A DNA stretch of 64,000 bases. It comes from Paralithodes platypus (taxonomy: Eukaryota > Arthropoda > Malacostraca > Decapoda > Lithodidae). Position numbers and translations under genes: made by a program. The stretch covers positions 43,590,376-43,654,375 of the forward strand of contig CM064523.1 of the NCBI GenBank assembly GCA_032716605.1, read 5' to 3'. The notes under the pieces are model-generated. The model did no database searches and was not told the DNA's origin. It worked only from the letters and a program-made list of their open reading frames with translations. The first letter of the stretch is position 1, and each line of letters opens with the position of its first letter. Positions 11,529 through 21,908 of this stretch are shown piece by piece.

Positions 11529-11595
11529 CTGTCAAAATCAAGTATAAATATACAAACATTATATATTTTTGTATATTTATACTTGCTATTGACAG
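11529..11595. other. 28-bp inverted repeat (hairpin)
   Basis: Arms at 11529-11556 and 11568-11595 pair with two mismatches around an 11-base AT-rich loop. It lies just before the MITE-like repeat at 11600-12015. Confidence 0.75.
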
Positions 11596-11599
11596 ATTA

Positions 11600-12015
11600 C
11601 TTGCAATTTACTGGCAATTTCAGCACGTAATGTTGCTGAGAGAGAGAGACAAGTGGTGGCAGGAGAGTAGCGAGCGTATGACTGCTCCAGACCACCGCGG
11701 CGAACCTACTGACACGAATCCCACCTCCTCCCTCCCTCTCTCACTCGCTATATACGGAATTGTATGGGGAAAGTGCCGAATTACATGCTTTTTGCACTCG
11801 CGTTGCACGGTTGTTGCAAGAAAACTAGCCATCATAAAAGGATCGTTATGGTGTCATTGGAAAGCTCTGTTTATGCCCTTTCAGGGATAGATACTTGTTT
11901 TACGCTCTGGGTCTTATTTAGGCATGAAAATGATCACGTAAACAGCCCTATTTTGGGTAAAAACACCCCGCTGGGCGGTACATATAAATAAACCGCATAG
12001 GCCGCTCGTAAGGTG
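11600..12015 (+). repeat. TTAA-flanked MITE-like repeat, family R2, copy 1
   Basis: Homologous to the reverse complement of 54202-54680. Shared blocks include CAGCACGTAATGTTGCTGAG, the TGTCATTGGAAAGCTCTGTTTA region and the stretch ending near GGGCGG. The right end is followed by TTAA at 12016-12019. The left limit is unclear because homology fades before 11600. No transposase frame. Confidence 0.6.
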
Positions 12016-12016
12016 T

Positions 12017-12950
12017 TAATAAATGCAGTCAACCTTGGATTCAGAACAAGGTGCTTGTCAAGGCGAACTTTGAAGTTATCAATGGTGTTGCAGTCCATAA
12101 CATCTCAGGGAAGTCCATTCCACAAGTTGACGACTCGATTGAAGAAGAAATTCTTGGATTTGTACGAGTTGAATGATTTACCAATGATTTTGCAATCATT
12201 TTCCCATGTGTAGTTTGATCGGTCAATCGTAAAGTATTTACTACAGTTCATATTGTCGATGCCTCTGACTTGAATTAGGTCGCCTCTTAATCTGCACTTG
12301 GTTAGGGAAAACAGATGTAATTCTTCAAGACGTTCCTCATATGGATTGTTCTATAGACTGGGTATAATTTTAGTGACTCTGAATTGAACACGTTCCAATT
12401 TGTCTATATCCTTTTTATAGTAAGGGCACCAGGACTGAACGCAATATTCCAGGAGTGGGCGAACTAAGGAATGAAAATGAGTTAGGATTACATCTTTGGC
12501 TTTATGCTCAAAGGACCTGCCTATGAAGCCAATAACTTTGCTTACTTTCTTAACAACCTCCTTGCAATGTAGACTAGGTTTGAGGGGACTTGATATTGTT
12601 ACTCCTAAATCCGTTTCTTTGTGTACATTTTTACGTATGCCATTCATTGAATAGTTCTCATTCTCATTTCGGCTTCCAATGTGAAGTACTTCACATTTAT
12701 CTTCATTGAAACACATTTGCCATATTTTAGCCCATTGAGATCATTTATCTAGATTGCCTTCCGTATCCTGAACGTGTTTTTTTTAGATTTCGTCATTTAC
12801 AATGTTTGCATCATCTGCAAACTTTGAGATTGTGCAGGTGTGGCCCTCATCTATGTCGTTTATATAGATTACATTGGTCCATGTTGATGCTTTCCCATTT
12901 ATGACTACTATTTGAGCTAATTTTCTATCCATCTCAAGGAAACTCCTTGT
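12017..12950 (-). pseudogene. CR1-type LINE fragment (RT C-terminal half)
   Basis: Read on the minus strand it matches the C-terminal half of the CR1 ORF2 at 39679-42420. Shared stretches are VVINGKAS, YINDIDEG, the RT core KFADD (about 12810-12840), DKCEVLHIGS, GVTISS, GFIGRSFEHK and LVRPLLEYCVQSWCPYY. About 14 residues (the GVPQGSVLGP block) are deleted before YINDID, the frame is broken several times, and both ends are truncated. The right end abuts a different LINE at about 12955. Confidence 0.85.
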
Positions 12951-13025
12951 ACGCCGTGTGCCTATCAACTCCGGTGCTGCTCAGGTTTCTGTCCTGTCTC
13001 CAGTTCTATTTCTAATATTCATTAA

Positions 13026-13448
13026 CACTTACGCTGCGGGCATATTTCGGCCATATTAGGGCTCATTCAGGGACTTCTGATTGATTAGGCAAGTGTCTGA
13101 ATGAAATGAGATGTATTCAGCCGAAAACTAGACGAAAATAGCTTCTAAATGACGCCAGAACAAGCTTCGTAGCTCGCGGGGTTCACCCGCACAGACACCA
13201 TAGACATTTGCTAAAATGAGCAATTCGCGCTAATTTCTCGCTACATTTGCCTTTGGCAGCACTGTATATCTCGCAAGACTCTGACTTAGAGCCCTCAGTG
13301 CCTCAGCTGCCTGGCTGAGAGAAGGACGTGTGGCCTGTTGCGCTCCCGATCCCTTCCACTCGATTTTACAGGATTTAAGAGGCTTTAAAACCCTGTAGAT
13401 TGCTGTAAATTGCCATGGCGTTCCAGAAAGTTTCCCGCAGGCAAAGAG
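13026..13448 (-). mobile_element. TTAA-flanked MITE, family R5, copy 1
   Basis: Flanked by TTAA at 13022-13025 and 13449-13452. The ends read CACTTACGCTGCGGG... and ...CCCGCAGGCAAAGAG, so they form terminal inverted repeats of the CNCTTNGC.TGCGGG type. TTAA duplication plus such ends suggests piggyBac-like mobilisation. It sits inside a LINE ORF between the residues FIN and DLLN, and removing it with one TTAA leaves that frame continuous. Inverted relative to the copy at 42875-43286. No transposase. Confidence 0.8.
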
Positions 13449-14023
13449 TTAATGATCTCCTCAATGGTACATCTAGGCTACCCACTCATAATTATGCGGA
13501 TGACTCTACCTTACACTAGTCAACTAGTTTTGACACAATAATCCAGCATGCAATCACTCCAAAAGTCATGTGACAAGGCCATAGCACGCCTATTTTCTGA
13601 TCTATCAATTACTTATGATTAGGGCAGAGAAAATCTTGTTAATTTCAATGCATCATAGACCCAACTCCTCCTTCTATCTATCCGTTGCAATCTTCCACAA
13701 GATTATCTAATACTCTTCAACAATACACAAATCAACCCTTCATCTTCTGTCAATATTCTTGGTGTATCTTTTTCATCTGACCTTTCTTGGAAAAATCATA
13801 TTACCACTCTTGCTAAAACAGCATTCCAGAAGTTAGGTGTGCTCAACCGTCTCTGTGGGTTTTTCACCCCTGCACAGCTTCTTGCTCTGTATAGGTGCAC
13901 AGTGCACCCATGTATTGAGTATTGTTTGCATGTGTGGGGAAGTTCCACCCATACCGCTCTTCTCAAAAGAGTAGAGTCAAAAGCATTTCGCCTCATCAAC
14001 TCACTTCCTCTTACTAGGTCCCT

Positions 14024-14436
14024 GGTGATGGGCTGGTCTATCAGAGTGAGACCTGAGCGATCTCTGCCATACCCATAGCTTACTCTGACTGTTCCTTTTA
14101 CTTATATATTTTCTAAATCTCAAGTGACGGCGTCTCTTCCGTGGATTGACCTCCCAATCTACCAAGATTGGAAGCTAAAGCGTCACATTATTCCTTTGCC
14201 CCTCAACTTTCTCTTCATAATTGCTGAGGGGCACAGGGCCCTGGGTGGGGCTTTGGTTTCCCGGGCGTTTACGCACCCTCTCAGCTCCCCGCCATGGAGT
14301 GGCTTCGGTCACCCAGGCTTTATTGTGGTCGGCAGGGAGGGTTCTGTGGGGGCGCTCGTTTATGGCCTTGGCCTTACTCGGGGCCTTGGGGCTGTTCGGC
14401 CAGGCAGCTTGGGGAACAACAACAACAACAACAACA
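14024..14436 (+). mobile_element. (AAC)n-tailed retroposon, family R4, 5'-truncated copy
   Basis: An 11-bp target duplication ACTAGGTCCCT flanks it (14013-14023 and 14437-14447). The 3' end is GGGGAAC(AAC)n. It matches the reverse complement of 17058-17470 with its 5' ~110 bp missing, as expected of a 5'-truncated target-primed insertion. It interrupts LINE-B copy 1. Short open frames end in Asn or Gln runs from the AAC tail and are not credible genes. Confidence 0.85.
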
Positions 14437-14870
14437 ACTAGGTCCCTACAATCTCTTTCTACACGCTAGAAAGTTGTAGCTCTTTCAATCTTCTATCGCT
14501 ATTACAACAATCAGTGTTATTCATAGATCTTACAGTGCATATCCTCTCCCTTGAGGCACTCGCCTTTCAACACAGTCCCACTCTTATTCTGTCCAGGTCT
14601 CCAACCCAAGATTTAGCGCATTTTCTCAGTCTTCCTTCTACTCAACTAGTGAACTCTGGAACTCTCGCCCTCAATCAATTTTTCCTTCATCCTATGACTT
14701 AGACTGCTTTAAACTGTGTGCGTCCAGGGATTTTGACTCCAGCGTTCATTGAATTTGGCTACGTGTCACTTCTTTGGCTTTGGGGACACTCATTACAGGC
14801 AGCCTTCCTTTTGTCTCCTTCATACACAGAAAATACAAATAGGAAGCGTGTATGAAAGTCAGATGGTTAA

Positions 14871-15620
14871 TCCAGATAGTTATAATTCCAACATATTCTT
14901 CCTAAACTGTTGAACATCGTCTAGTGATAGCCAGAACAAATATCAAAATGCGTCATAATCCTCAAATTATTAATAATATGTGTTTAATAAGTGATTTTCT
15001 AATCATATTAATTATACTTCCATAAATATAATCTGGAACTGGGTACGAATTTAAGTAACCAACGGTACAATGCTGGAACGATGACTACACGAAGGTAAAA
15101 AGGCGGTGTCACACGAACTCTTTTTACGGTGCGATGGTGTGTGTGTGTGTGTGTGTGTGTGTATGACCGTAGAAAGAAGAGCGTGGGAATGTTGAGGGTA
15201 GTGACCCCAAGCCCCATTGATTTATCGCAGTCTGCTAAGTTGATGGTAAGAGTTTTGTCGTTTAGTGATTCATTTATGCATCTATACATCGATATTTAGC
15301 AGAATTACCGACTAAAATATGGTTGTATTGCATAAATAAATACATAAAGCCCAAAATAGCAACCTTTCTAACCAACACAAACTCGCATAACGTATATAAT
15401 TCTAAGTATTGATACCTACAGCTCCAACTTCCCTGTAGCCTGAAACTAGCAAGTGGTCAATTATTTATGAGTTCATGCAAACATTTTTATTGACCATCCC
15501 TTAATTAGTAACCCGTTCAAGATTATGACGCATTTTGACAGCTTTTTCTGGCTATCATTATACGACTTTAGACAGTTTTGGAAAGATATGTGGGAATTAT
15601 AAGTATAAAGCCTATCGCAA
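14871..15620. repeat. TTAA-flanked foldback/MITE-like repeat, family R3
   Basis: Segments at 14876-14962 and 15520-15604 are inverted copies of about 85 bp (both contain GCGTCATAATC and its complement plus a TATCATTA/TAGTGATA core). TTAA lies outside each end (14867-14870, 15621-15624). The interior is AT-rich with a (TG)n tract. No coding capacity. Confidence 0.55.
15136..15163. repeat. (TG)n microsatellite
   Basis: A run of about 14 TG units. Confidence 0.95.
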
Positions 15621-15624
15621 TTAA

Positions 15625-15715
15625 CCCTCTGACTTCCATATACCCTTCCTAATCTGAAAAAAATCGTCTAATATTAGACAGAACACAGATAATAAGTGCA
15701 TAATCATATCTTGAT
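15625..15715 (+). repeat. Single end of R3-type repeat
   Basis: It starts after TTAA with CCCTCTGACTTCC and resembles the left arm of the preceding element (CTTCCTAA.CTG...ATCGTCTA...GACAGAAC). Its partner end is not evident. Confidence 0.4.
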
Positions 15716-16020
15716 AAGGCTAAATACATAATACATAGTCTTATCCTAACTAAACCCTGTTCCTAATATGTGGGCCAAAACTGTAGAACATTAACCTCTA
15801 TAACTCACAAACGACTTGAGTAATCAAGCTCAGGAATATGTGCGTAGATGTACAGCCTATTTGCTCCAGCCCTTTTTGAGTTACAGAGGCTTGCGTTCAG
15901 GATTTGTGGTCTAGCTATTTGGAACAGTGTATAACGTAGCTTAATTGGGCAAGTGAACCAGAAATACGTCACTTTTATATAAGTAGCAGCCACTTCATAC
16001 TTGTACATGGCAGTTGTTAG
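15716..16020. other. Unassigned AT-rich sequence
   Basis: No recognised coding or repeat content. Confidence 0.4.
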
Positions 16021-16254
16021 GAGGGTGTTTTCTGGACCTCCCTCTCCCGAATATTTAGCCCCATTACTTTTGACATTTTAAGAGCATCGCCCCATTATAT
16101 TGTAATTTTCAGGACCTATTTGGCCATTTAGGTTTCGATGTTTTCCTTGCGAGTGATAGCAAACCTGCAATTTAGGAGGAACTGGGCACAACTTCATCTG
16201 GAAAGGGGGTCTTGGGAGTATTTTATTAAAGTTTGGTGGAGGTCTAGGGATGAA
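16021..16254 (-). repeat. MITE-like repeat family R1, copy 1
   Basis: The reverse complement aligns with parts of 46801-47113 and 52958-53283, for example GGGGCTAAA...GGGAG.GGGTCCAGAAAA. It faces the next copy (16452) in inverted orientation. Confidence 0.65.
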
Positions 16255-16451
16255 AATGAAAATATATAATATATAAACTAATTAATAAACAAGTATATAA
16301 ATTATTTCCCTTAAATTCCACCAGACTTACGTGGCCTACACGTGAACTGGACATAAACCAAGACCTAATGATCCAAAGGAGTAGAAGTATAGCCTACACT
16401 CTCTCTCTCAAACGGATTATGGTCATTTATTTCGAAGAGTAAGAGGTTGGA

Positions 16452-16772
16452 GGGGGGGGGGAGGGGGGGGAGTTTGCTCCCTAGATCTCTATTAAGCTTA
16501 GACAAAAACAAAAACAAAAAACAAACACACACACAACAAAAAAGACACGACCCACCCTCAAAATAATTTTATAAATTGTTCGGTAGAATCATGTCCTCGC
16601 CAAAGGTCGGTTCTTCCTAAATTACAGGATCACTATCTCTCCCCAGGAAAAAAACACATAGACAGCTAAATGGCACGAAAGTTAATCATTTTGGCAAAGA
16701 AATGGTGCAAAAGGTCTTAAAATTACAAAACTAATAGGGAGAATGGTGGACTTGTTCTTAACATCTTGTGAT
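16452..16772 (+). repeat. MITE-like repeat family R1, copy 2
   Basis: It shares GGGGAG.TTT.CTCCCTAGATCTC, CGGTAGAA, GGCCAAAGG-like, AAATTACAGG.TC.CTATC and GGTCTTAAAAT with the copies at 46801 and 52958. An A/C-rich stretch (about 16501-16545) is inserted or expanded in it. Confidence 0.65.
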
Positions 16773-17043
16773 ATTCTGCTCGCTGAGATTCCGTATCCAG
16801 AAGAGAGCAGACACATGCTCTTGCAGTACAACAGTTCATAATGTACAGTCGTAAGCATATGAAATTATAGAGTTAGAGCAATATATATCTTTATATATCT
16901 TTATATAATATATGTCTTTATAGCCAAATTCTGCATCATTTGGCCAATAATGGAACATTGTATTATCTCGTTTGCATTCGATACCGACTCAAATGGATAG
17001 GTCGCCATTTATGCTCTTGATATACACTATAGCAGATGACACC
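16773..17043. other. Unassigned sequence
   Basis: Includes a small TATATCTT repeat near 16880-16915. Nothing else recognised. Confidence 0.4.
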
Positions 17044-17057
17044 AAAACCATAAGGTT

Positions 17058-17582
17058 GTTGTTGTTGTTGTTGTTCCCCAAGCTGCCTGGCCGAACAGCC
17101 CCAAGGCCCCGAGCAAGGCCAAGGCCATAACCGAGCGCCCCCACAGAACCCTCCCTGCCGACCACAATAAAGCCTGGGTAACCGAAGCCACTCCATGGCG
17201 GGGAGCGGAGGAGGGTGCGGAAACGCCCAGGAAACCAAAGACCCACCCAGGGCCCTGTGCCCCTCAGCAATTATGAAGAGAAAATTGAGGGGCAAAGGAA
17301 AAATGTGACGCTTTGGCTTCCAATCTTGGTAGATTGGGAGGTCAATCCACGGAAGAGACGCCATCACTTGAGATCTAGAAAATATATAAGTAAAAGGAAC
17401 AGTCAGAGTAAGCTATGGGTATGGCAGAGATCGCTCAGTTCTCACTCTGATAGACCATCCCATCACCACATGACTAGAACCCAATCCTCTCAGCATCAGC
17501 TAGGAAAGGCCCTAGAAAGCCGCCTTGGGCGGGGGGATAGCTACCCTATTTCAACCCCTTTCGGGGTTGGGCACCCGCCCAA
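17058..17582 (-). mobile_element. (AAC)n-tailed retroposon, family R4, longest copy
   Basis: Flanked by a 14-bp target duplication AAAACCATAAGGTT (17044-17057, 17583-17596). On the minus strand the 5' end starts TTGGGCGGGTGCCCAACCCC and the 3' end is GGGGAAC(AAC)n. Within the first ~60 bases GGGCGGG can pair with CCCGCCC, enclosing a perfect 7-bp hairpin CAACCCC/GGGGTTG closed by a GAAA loop. There is no RT frame and no convincing pol III box pair, so it is either a SINE of unclear origin or a non-autonomous LINE derivative. Confidence 0.85.
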
Positions 17583-17596
17583 AAAACCATAAGGTT

Positions 17597-17864
17597 AATC
17601 ACACTACCAGATAAGACAAATAACTGGATCAATAAAAAAAGGATAATAGATTCTCTAATATCTTTATTAAATTAATAAGCAGAGTGACCAGGAATTGTCA
17701 CTGGCCTTGACATGTGTCCTTATAGTATTTATAATCTCAGTTCGGTTACATTCAGCTAAACTAAGAATATATTTCATTGAACATGATACATGTGGGACGG
17801 ACCTTGGTGTTTTTATCTTCTCTTCCATAAGAAGATTGCTGTAGTCATATCACTTAAACTGGCT
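17597..17864. other. Unassigned AT-rich sequence
   Basis: No recognised feature. It separates the R4 insertion from a LINE RT scrap. Confidence 0.4.
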
Positions 17865-18000
17865 GTAGTATTAAGGCTACTCTTGAAGTCTGGTAAGCAT
17901 CCTGTTTCCTGATATAAGGCTAACATCAACCCTATTCCAAATGGAGCTACTGCTTCAACAACTCCATCTCATTATCGTCCTTTTTTTAGCGTCAATTCTG
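17865..18000 (+). pseudogene. LINE reverse transcriptase scrap
   Basis: A short reading with ANINPIPNGA and PSHYRPFFSV resembles the RT block around P.PKG...YRPIS. It contains stops and is cut off at the palindrome beginning at 18001. Too short to assign to a family. Confidence 0.5.
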
Positions 18001-18427
18001 TATATATGTTACGGCCTTTTTGAAAAAGTGGCCTTTTTGCGAAATGACCGGGAGCTTTGCAAAATGACCAAAAACCTAGCCTTTTTGTTAAATGACACTT
18101 ATTGTCTGGCCCATTTGTAAAATGTCCAGCATATTGGCCTTTTTGTAAAATTACCTGTGCCCTTTTGCAAAATGACACCAAACGTCTAACCTAACCTAAC
18201 CTAACCTAACCTAACCTACATTTTAGGTTAGGTTAGGTTAAGTTAGACGTTTGGTGTCATTTTGCAAAAGGGCACAGGTAATTTTACAAAAAGGCCAATA
18301 TGCTGGACATTTTACAAATGGGCCAGACAATAAGTGTCATTTTACAAAAAGGCTAGGTTTTTGGTCATTTTGCAAAGCTCCCAGTCATTTCGCAAAAAGG
18401 CCACTTTTTCAAAAAGACCGTAACATA
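18001..18427. repeat. Large palindrome centred on CCTAA/TTAGG telomere-type repeats
   Basis: Left arm (about 18001-18213) and right arm (about 18217-18427) are near-perfect reverse complements ending in TATATATGTTACGG / CCGTAACATATATA. The centre is about six CCTAA units, then ACATTT, then about three TTAGG units. The arms are built of degenerate units such as CCTTTTTG.AAAATGAC. The same peptide-like frame appears on both strands simply because of the palindrome. TTAGG is the usual arthropod telomere repeat. Confidence 0.9.
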
Positions 18428-18516
18428 TATATATTTATATATATTATACAGTATACAGTATATGTGTATATATATATATATACATATATATATACAGTAT
18501 ATATATATATATATAT
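18428..18516. repeat. (TA)n tract with TACAGTATA motifs
   Basis: A TA-rich tract lying between the palindrome and the 5' edge of the Penelope-like element. Confidence 0.85.
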
Positions 18517-19787
18517 GGTTATGCGTACGGAACCATCAAAACACACAAACCTGGGAAACCCCTCCGCCCCATCATCTCCCAGATCCCCACTGCCACCTAC
18601 CAGATCGCCAAGGCCCTGAACAACCTCCTCACCCCCTACGTGCCCAGCCAATTCAACCTTAACTCAGCCAACGATTTCTTGGAAATTTTACGAGACGCCC
18701 CCCGTAACAACAACCACACAATCGCCTCTCTCGACGTAGAAAGCCTGTTCACCAACGTGCCAGTGGATAGGACCATTGACATGATTCTACGTCGAATTTA
18801 CCATTGCCCTGATACACCAACACTGGACATCCCGGAGAAGGCCCTGAAAACACTACTGGAGCTATGTACCAAGGAGGCCCCCTTCCTTTGCCCCCGGGGC
18901 AACATGTACAAGCAGATAGATGGTGTGGCGATGGGCAGCCCTCTAGGAGTTCTTTTTGCGAACTTTTTCATGGGTACCATCGAGGAAGAGCTCCTAGCTG
19001 CCCAACGACCCGCCGTCTACTGTAGATACGTGGATGACATCTTCGTGCAAATCAAGGACCTCCACGAACTACAGGAACTCCAGCGTCGCTTCATGACCTC
19101 CTCCGGACTTAACTTCACCTTTGAAAAATCTAACAATGGACAACTCCCCTTCCTCGACATCCTCGTAGCTCTGAACGACCATGGGTTCAAAACCACCGTC
19201 TACATTAAACCAACTAACACAGGACAATGCCTCAACGGCGATAGTGAATGCCCCCGCCGTTATCTTCTATCCTCCATCTCCGCCTATGTTAGGAGAGCCC
19301 TCATGCACTGCTCTACCTGGGCCGACACCCACCAGGAACTAGAAAGACTATCCCAAGTTTTAGTAAATAACGGATACTCCAACTCCGACATCTCCAGCAC
19401 CATCAACCACCATCTTGAAAAATGGTACACCCAAAGCCCTCCCAACATTGACCCCCCCAATGAAATTAAGATCTTCTACCGCAATTACATGTCCTCTGAA
19501 CACAAAAATGACGAGGCCGTCTTAAAAGAAATAATCTCCAAGCATGTCCACCCAACCAACCCGGAAAACAAAATCAAATGAATAATTTATTACAAATCCC
19601 CCAAGACCTCCAACCTCGTTCTCCGCAACAAACCAGCCTCCACCAAGATAAAGAGCTCGATGACCGACGATAACGTCGTTTACCAACATACCTGTAATTA
19701 TGAGGACTGTGGACCTCATTCCTATATTGGTATGACGCAGACTCGTCTTTCACGTCGGCTAACTCTTCACCTTCAGGCTGGAGCCAT
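18517..19787 (+). pseudogene. Penelope-like element RT and start of GIY-YIG domain
   Basis: The coding part starts abruptly after the (TA)n tract with GYAYGTIKTHKPGKPLRP, the K.HK.G.PLRPI block typical of Penelope RTs. It has no start codon, so it is 5'-truncated. RT motifs follow: SLDVESLFTNVP (first catalytic Asp), DGVAMGSPLG and YCRYVDDIFV (YVDD). A TGA at 19579-19581 interrupts the same frame; beyond it is YYKSPKTSNLV and the nuclease start VVYQHTCNYEDC...HSYIGMTQTRLSRR (GIY-YIG-like, about 19675-19760). A Ty3/gypsy element then splits the domain at 19788. RT plus GIY-YIG is diagnostic of endonuclease-bearing Penelope-like elements. Confidence 0.9.
19784..19787. other. Target-site duplication CCAT, left
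   Basis: CCAT precedes the 5' LTR here and follows the 3' LTR at 27889-27892. The bases beyond each copy belong to the same Penelope codon series. Confidence 0.85.
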
Positions 19788-21696
19788 TGAGACGCTCCTG
19801 CATAGTAGCCACGTGCGGGCATGCGCGAGTGTCGGCTGCCCAGCCGTTTAGAAACCGTCTGGCGGCAGCCGGCTGGCCGGCTGGCCGGCTTTTCCTTAGT
19901 ATATATCCTACGACAATGTAACTAATGTCTGGGATATTCTTATGTTGTTTCACAGCTTGAAGCTGCCCTTATTCTTAACCAACACATCTTAGTATATTTT
20001 ATTCTCGATAGTTGATTGTTACATTATTATATATAAGATGTAAGTCTAGTGAGAGTGGGAGGAGACGAGCGGGAGAGAGAGACCGGCTGGGGGACGTTGC
20101 TTCGCGCGGGCGCGGAGAGACTAGCTTGTGACGAGCCTGATTGTTGCCAATTAATCGCAACGTTAGGCTTAGTTTCGACTCACGCAAGGGGTAGACGATT
20201 TTGACCCGGCAACGGTGTTGAGTGTTGCCAAGCATGGGATGTATTTCGCATGCCTAGGGTGGGGTCCAGACAGATTCAAGACTCAGAGCTCACCTCACTG
20301 TCGTACCCTTCGGACCCCCTTGATATCTATCCCTCTCAAGCCCACTTAGAAACTTTCTCTCTTACTTTGTATACCTTCTTTCCACTACTTCACCAGTCTT
20401 TTTAATTACCCCATCCCCTTGATAGACCTTATATCTATCATTGTATTAACGACGAGCTCTCAGATAACTAGATAGGATTTTGGGCCTTATGCAGAGATGT
20501 AATTGTTAATGAGACCTAGGAAGTTTTTTGTTGTCTCATATTTGGTGGTTTCATGCTTGCTAGTGTGTTCTTGTGGCAGGTGAGCAGGGGCTAGACCGGA
20601 GGGGAGTTTTTTTTGCGATCCTTTAAGTAAAGTCTGCTGGTGCGAGTCCTGTGGACCTACACGACTTTACTAGGATACCCGTGGGAGTCTGGGGGGCATT
20701 TTCTTGTCTGTGTCCCTGTGTGTCTAGTGTTGTGTTGTGTGAGGGCCCTTGCCTAGTCCACTCAGCACTGCGCTACCACGTCTTGCGTTTGTTTTAGGGT
20801 CGCCAGGAGAGAGTCAGATACTTGGGATCTGAGTCTCTCAAGAGAGCACCCTTTCAATTAGAGTAATTTGGCGCACAGACTTGGGAACGTCCCTAGGCTA
20901 GAGCAGGTGGCTCAGCCCGGGTATCCGAAGCCTATATCCTTCCGGCTAGACCTCTGCCACCTGGCAGATTAACAGCTAGGGGTTTATTATTTCTGTATGC
21001 TTGTTATTGTGCCACAGTTTACCGTCTTTGTGAGCATTGTGAGTCAGGGTGTGGCTTAGAGACTCTGTCCGAGCATGCTTGCCTGACTAAGAGTGAGAAG
21101 TACACCTGTATGTGGTTATGTTGCGAGTTGCTGCCTTTATTTAATTATACCTATGCCATTATACACTGTATGGCCTATCACTAGTATTTATTCCTGCTTA
21201 TGAGTTAAGAGTTCTCTAAATCCGTAACTTACTTTCTTTGCTAAGCATCAGATCCTACAGTAGCCGCATGCAGTTTAGAAACCTGCATTTGGTCTACCTG
21301 TACGATGTTTTGAGGACTGTTTGCTTTCACCTTCTTTCACGCAGGGGTGATTAGTTGTATTAATTAACGTAACGTTAAATGTACTTTCTTCTAGTTTGTT
21401 ATTAAATTGTTTCTGCAATTTAATTCCGTTATCTATCTTTTCCTTGAAGCTTTAAGTCAACTTAATTGTGTGATCTTTTATATAGCCTGCTTGACTATCA
21501 GCAGTCTATAGTGCGTGCACCCTGTAACCGAGTCATAGGATACCTTGTTGTCCAGGCAGGACTCTTGACGGTTTAGGGTGGTTTGTTGCCTGCGTTTATA
21601 GATAAGGGTGGGATCTAGCGTTTTCCGTTGTTGCTTGTTGCCGCATACCTAGTCCAATAGAAAGAGCCCAGTGTTTATATATCCCAGGACGTAACA
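19788..21696 (+). repeat. 5' LTR, copy C
   Basis: Starts TGAGACGC (TGTGACGC in the other two LTRs) and ends GGACGTAACA. About 1,909 bp. It has one extra GGCTGGCC unit near 19870 compared with the 3' LTR. Confidence 0.9.
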
Positions 21697-21908
21697 AATG
21701 GCGACCTTGCATAGGATTTACTGAACAGAGGAATATAGTGGGCATTTGTTTTGAGATTCCTTATTATTGGAGGAATACAGTGGACATAGAGTTTTTTTGG
21801 AGCAACCAATATAACACATTAAAGACTTTAAATAACATTAGTATATACATACTTGCATAGGAGATAAGGCTCATTCTATAACCGTGATAATTACTGCAGT
21901 GCACAAAC
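21697..21908 (+). other. 5' leader and putative primer-binding site
   Basis: AATGGCGACCTTGC directly follows the LTR; TGGCGACC begins two bases in, the usual place for a primer-binding site. The primer tRNA is not identified. The leader runs to the gag ATG at 21909. Confidence 0.5.

Larger units (their letters stand above)
12955..14855 (+). pseudogene. LINE-B copy 1 (non-LTR RT, C-terminal half), twice interrupted
   Basis: It carries VLSPVLFLIFIN at about 12990-13020, then the MITE at 13026-13448, then DLLNG and a YADD (NYADDST, about 13485-13505). Next is LGVLNRL.GFFTPAQLLALYR and CIEYC.HVWG.S.HTALLKRVESKAFRLI (about 13830-14000), an inserted retroposon (14024-14436), and a C-terminal remnant to about 14700 with a 3' UTR ending in an A-rich run near 14845. 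Stops and frameshifts are numerous. Same family as 33511-35625 and 53790-55262. Clade not settled: jockey/I/CR1-like by RT motifs, poly(A)-type tail in the 33.5 kb copy. Confidence 0.8.

Noticed and set aside
18409..18651. Minus-strand frame over the (TA)n tract and Penelope edge
   Set aside because: Repetitive Tyr/Ile reading of a microsatellite and an antisense shadow of the Penelope RT.
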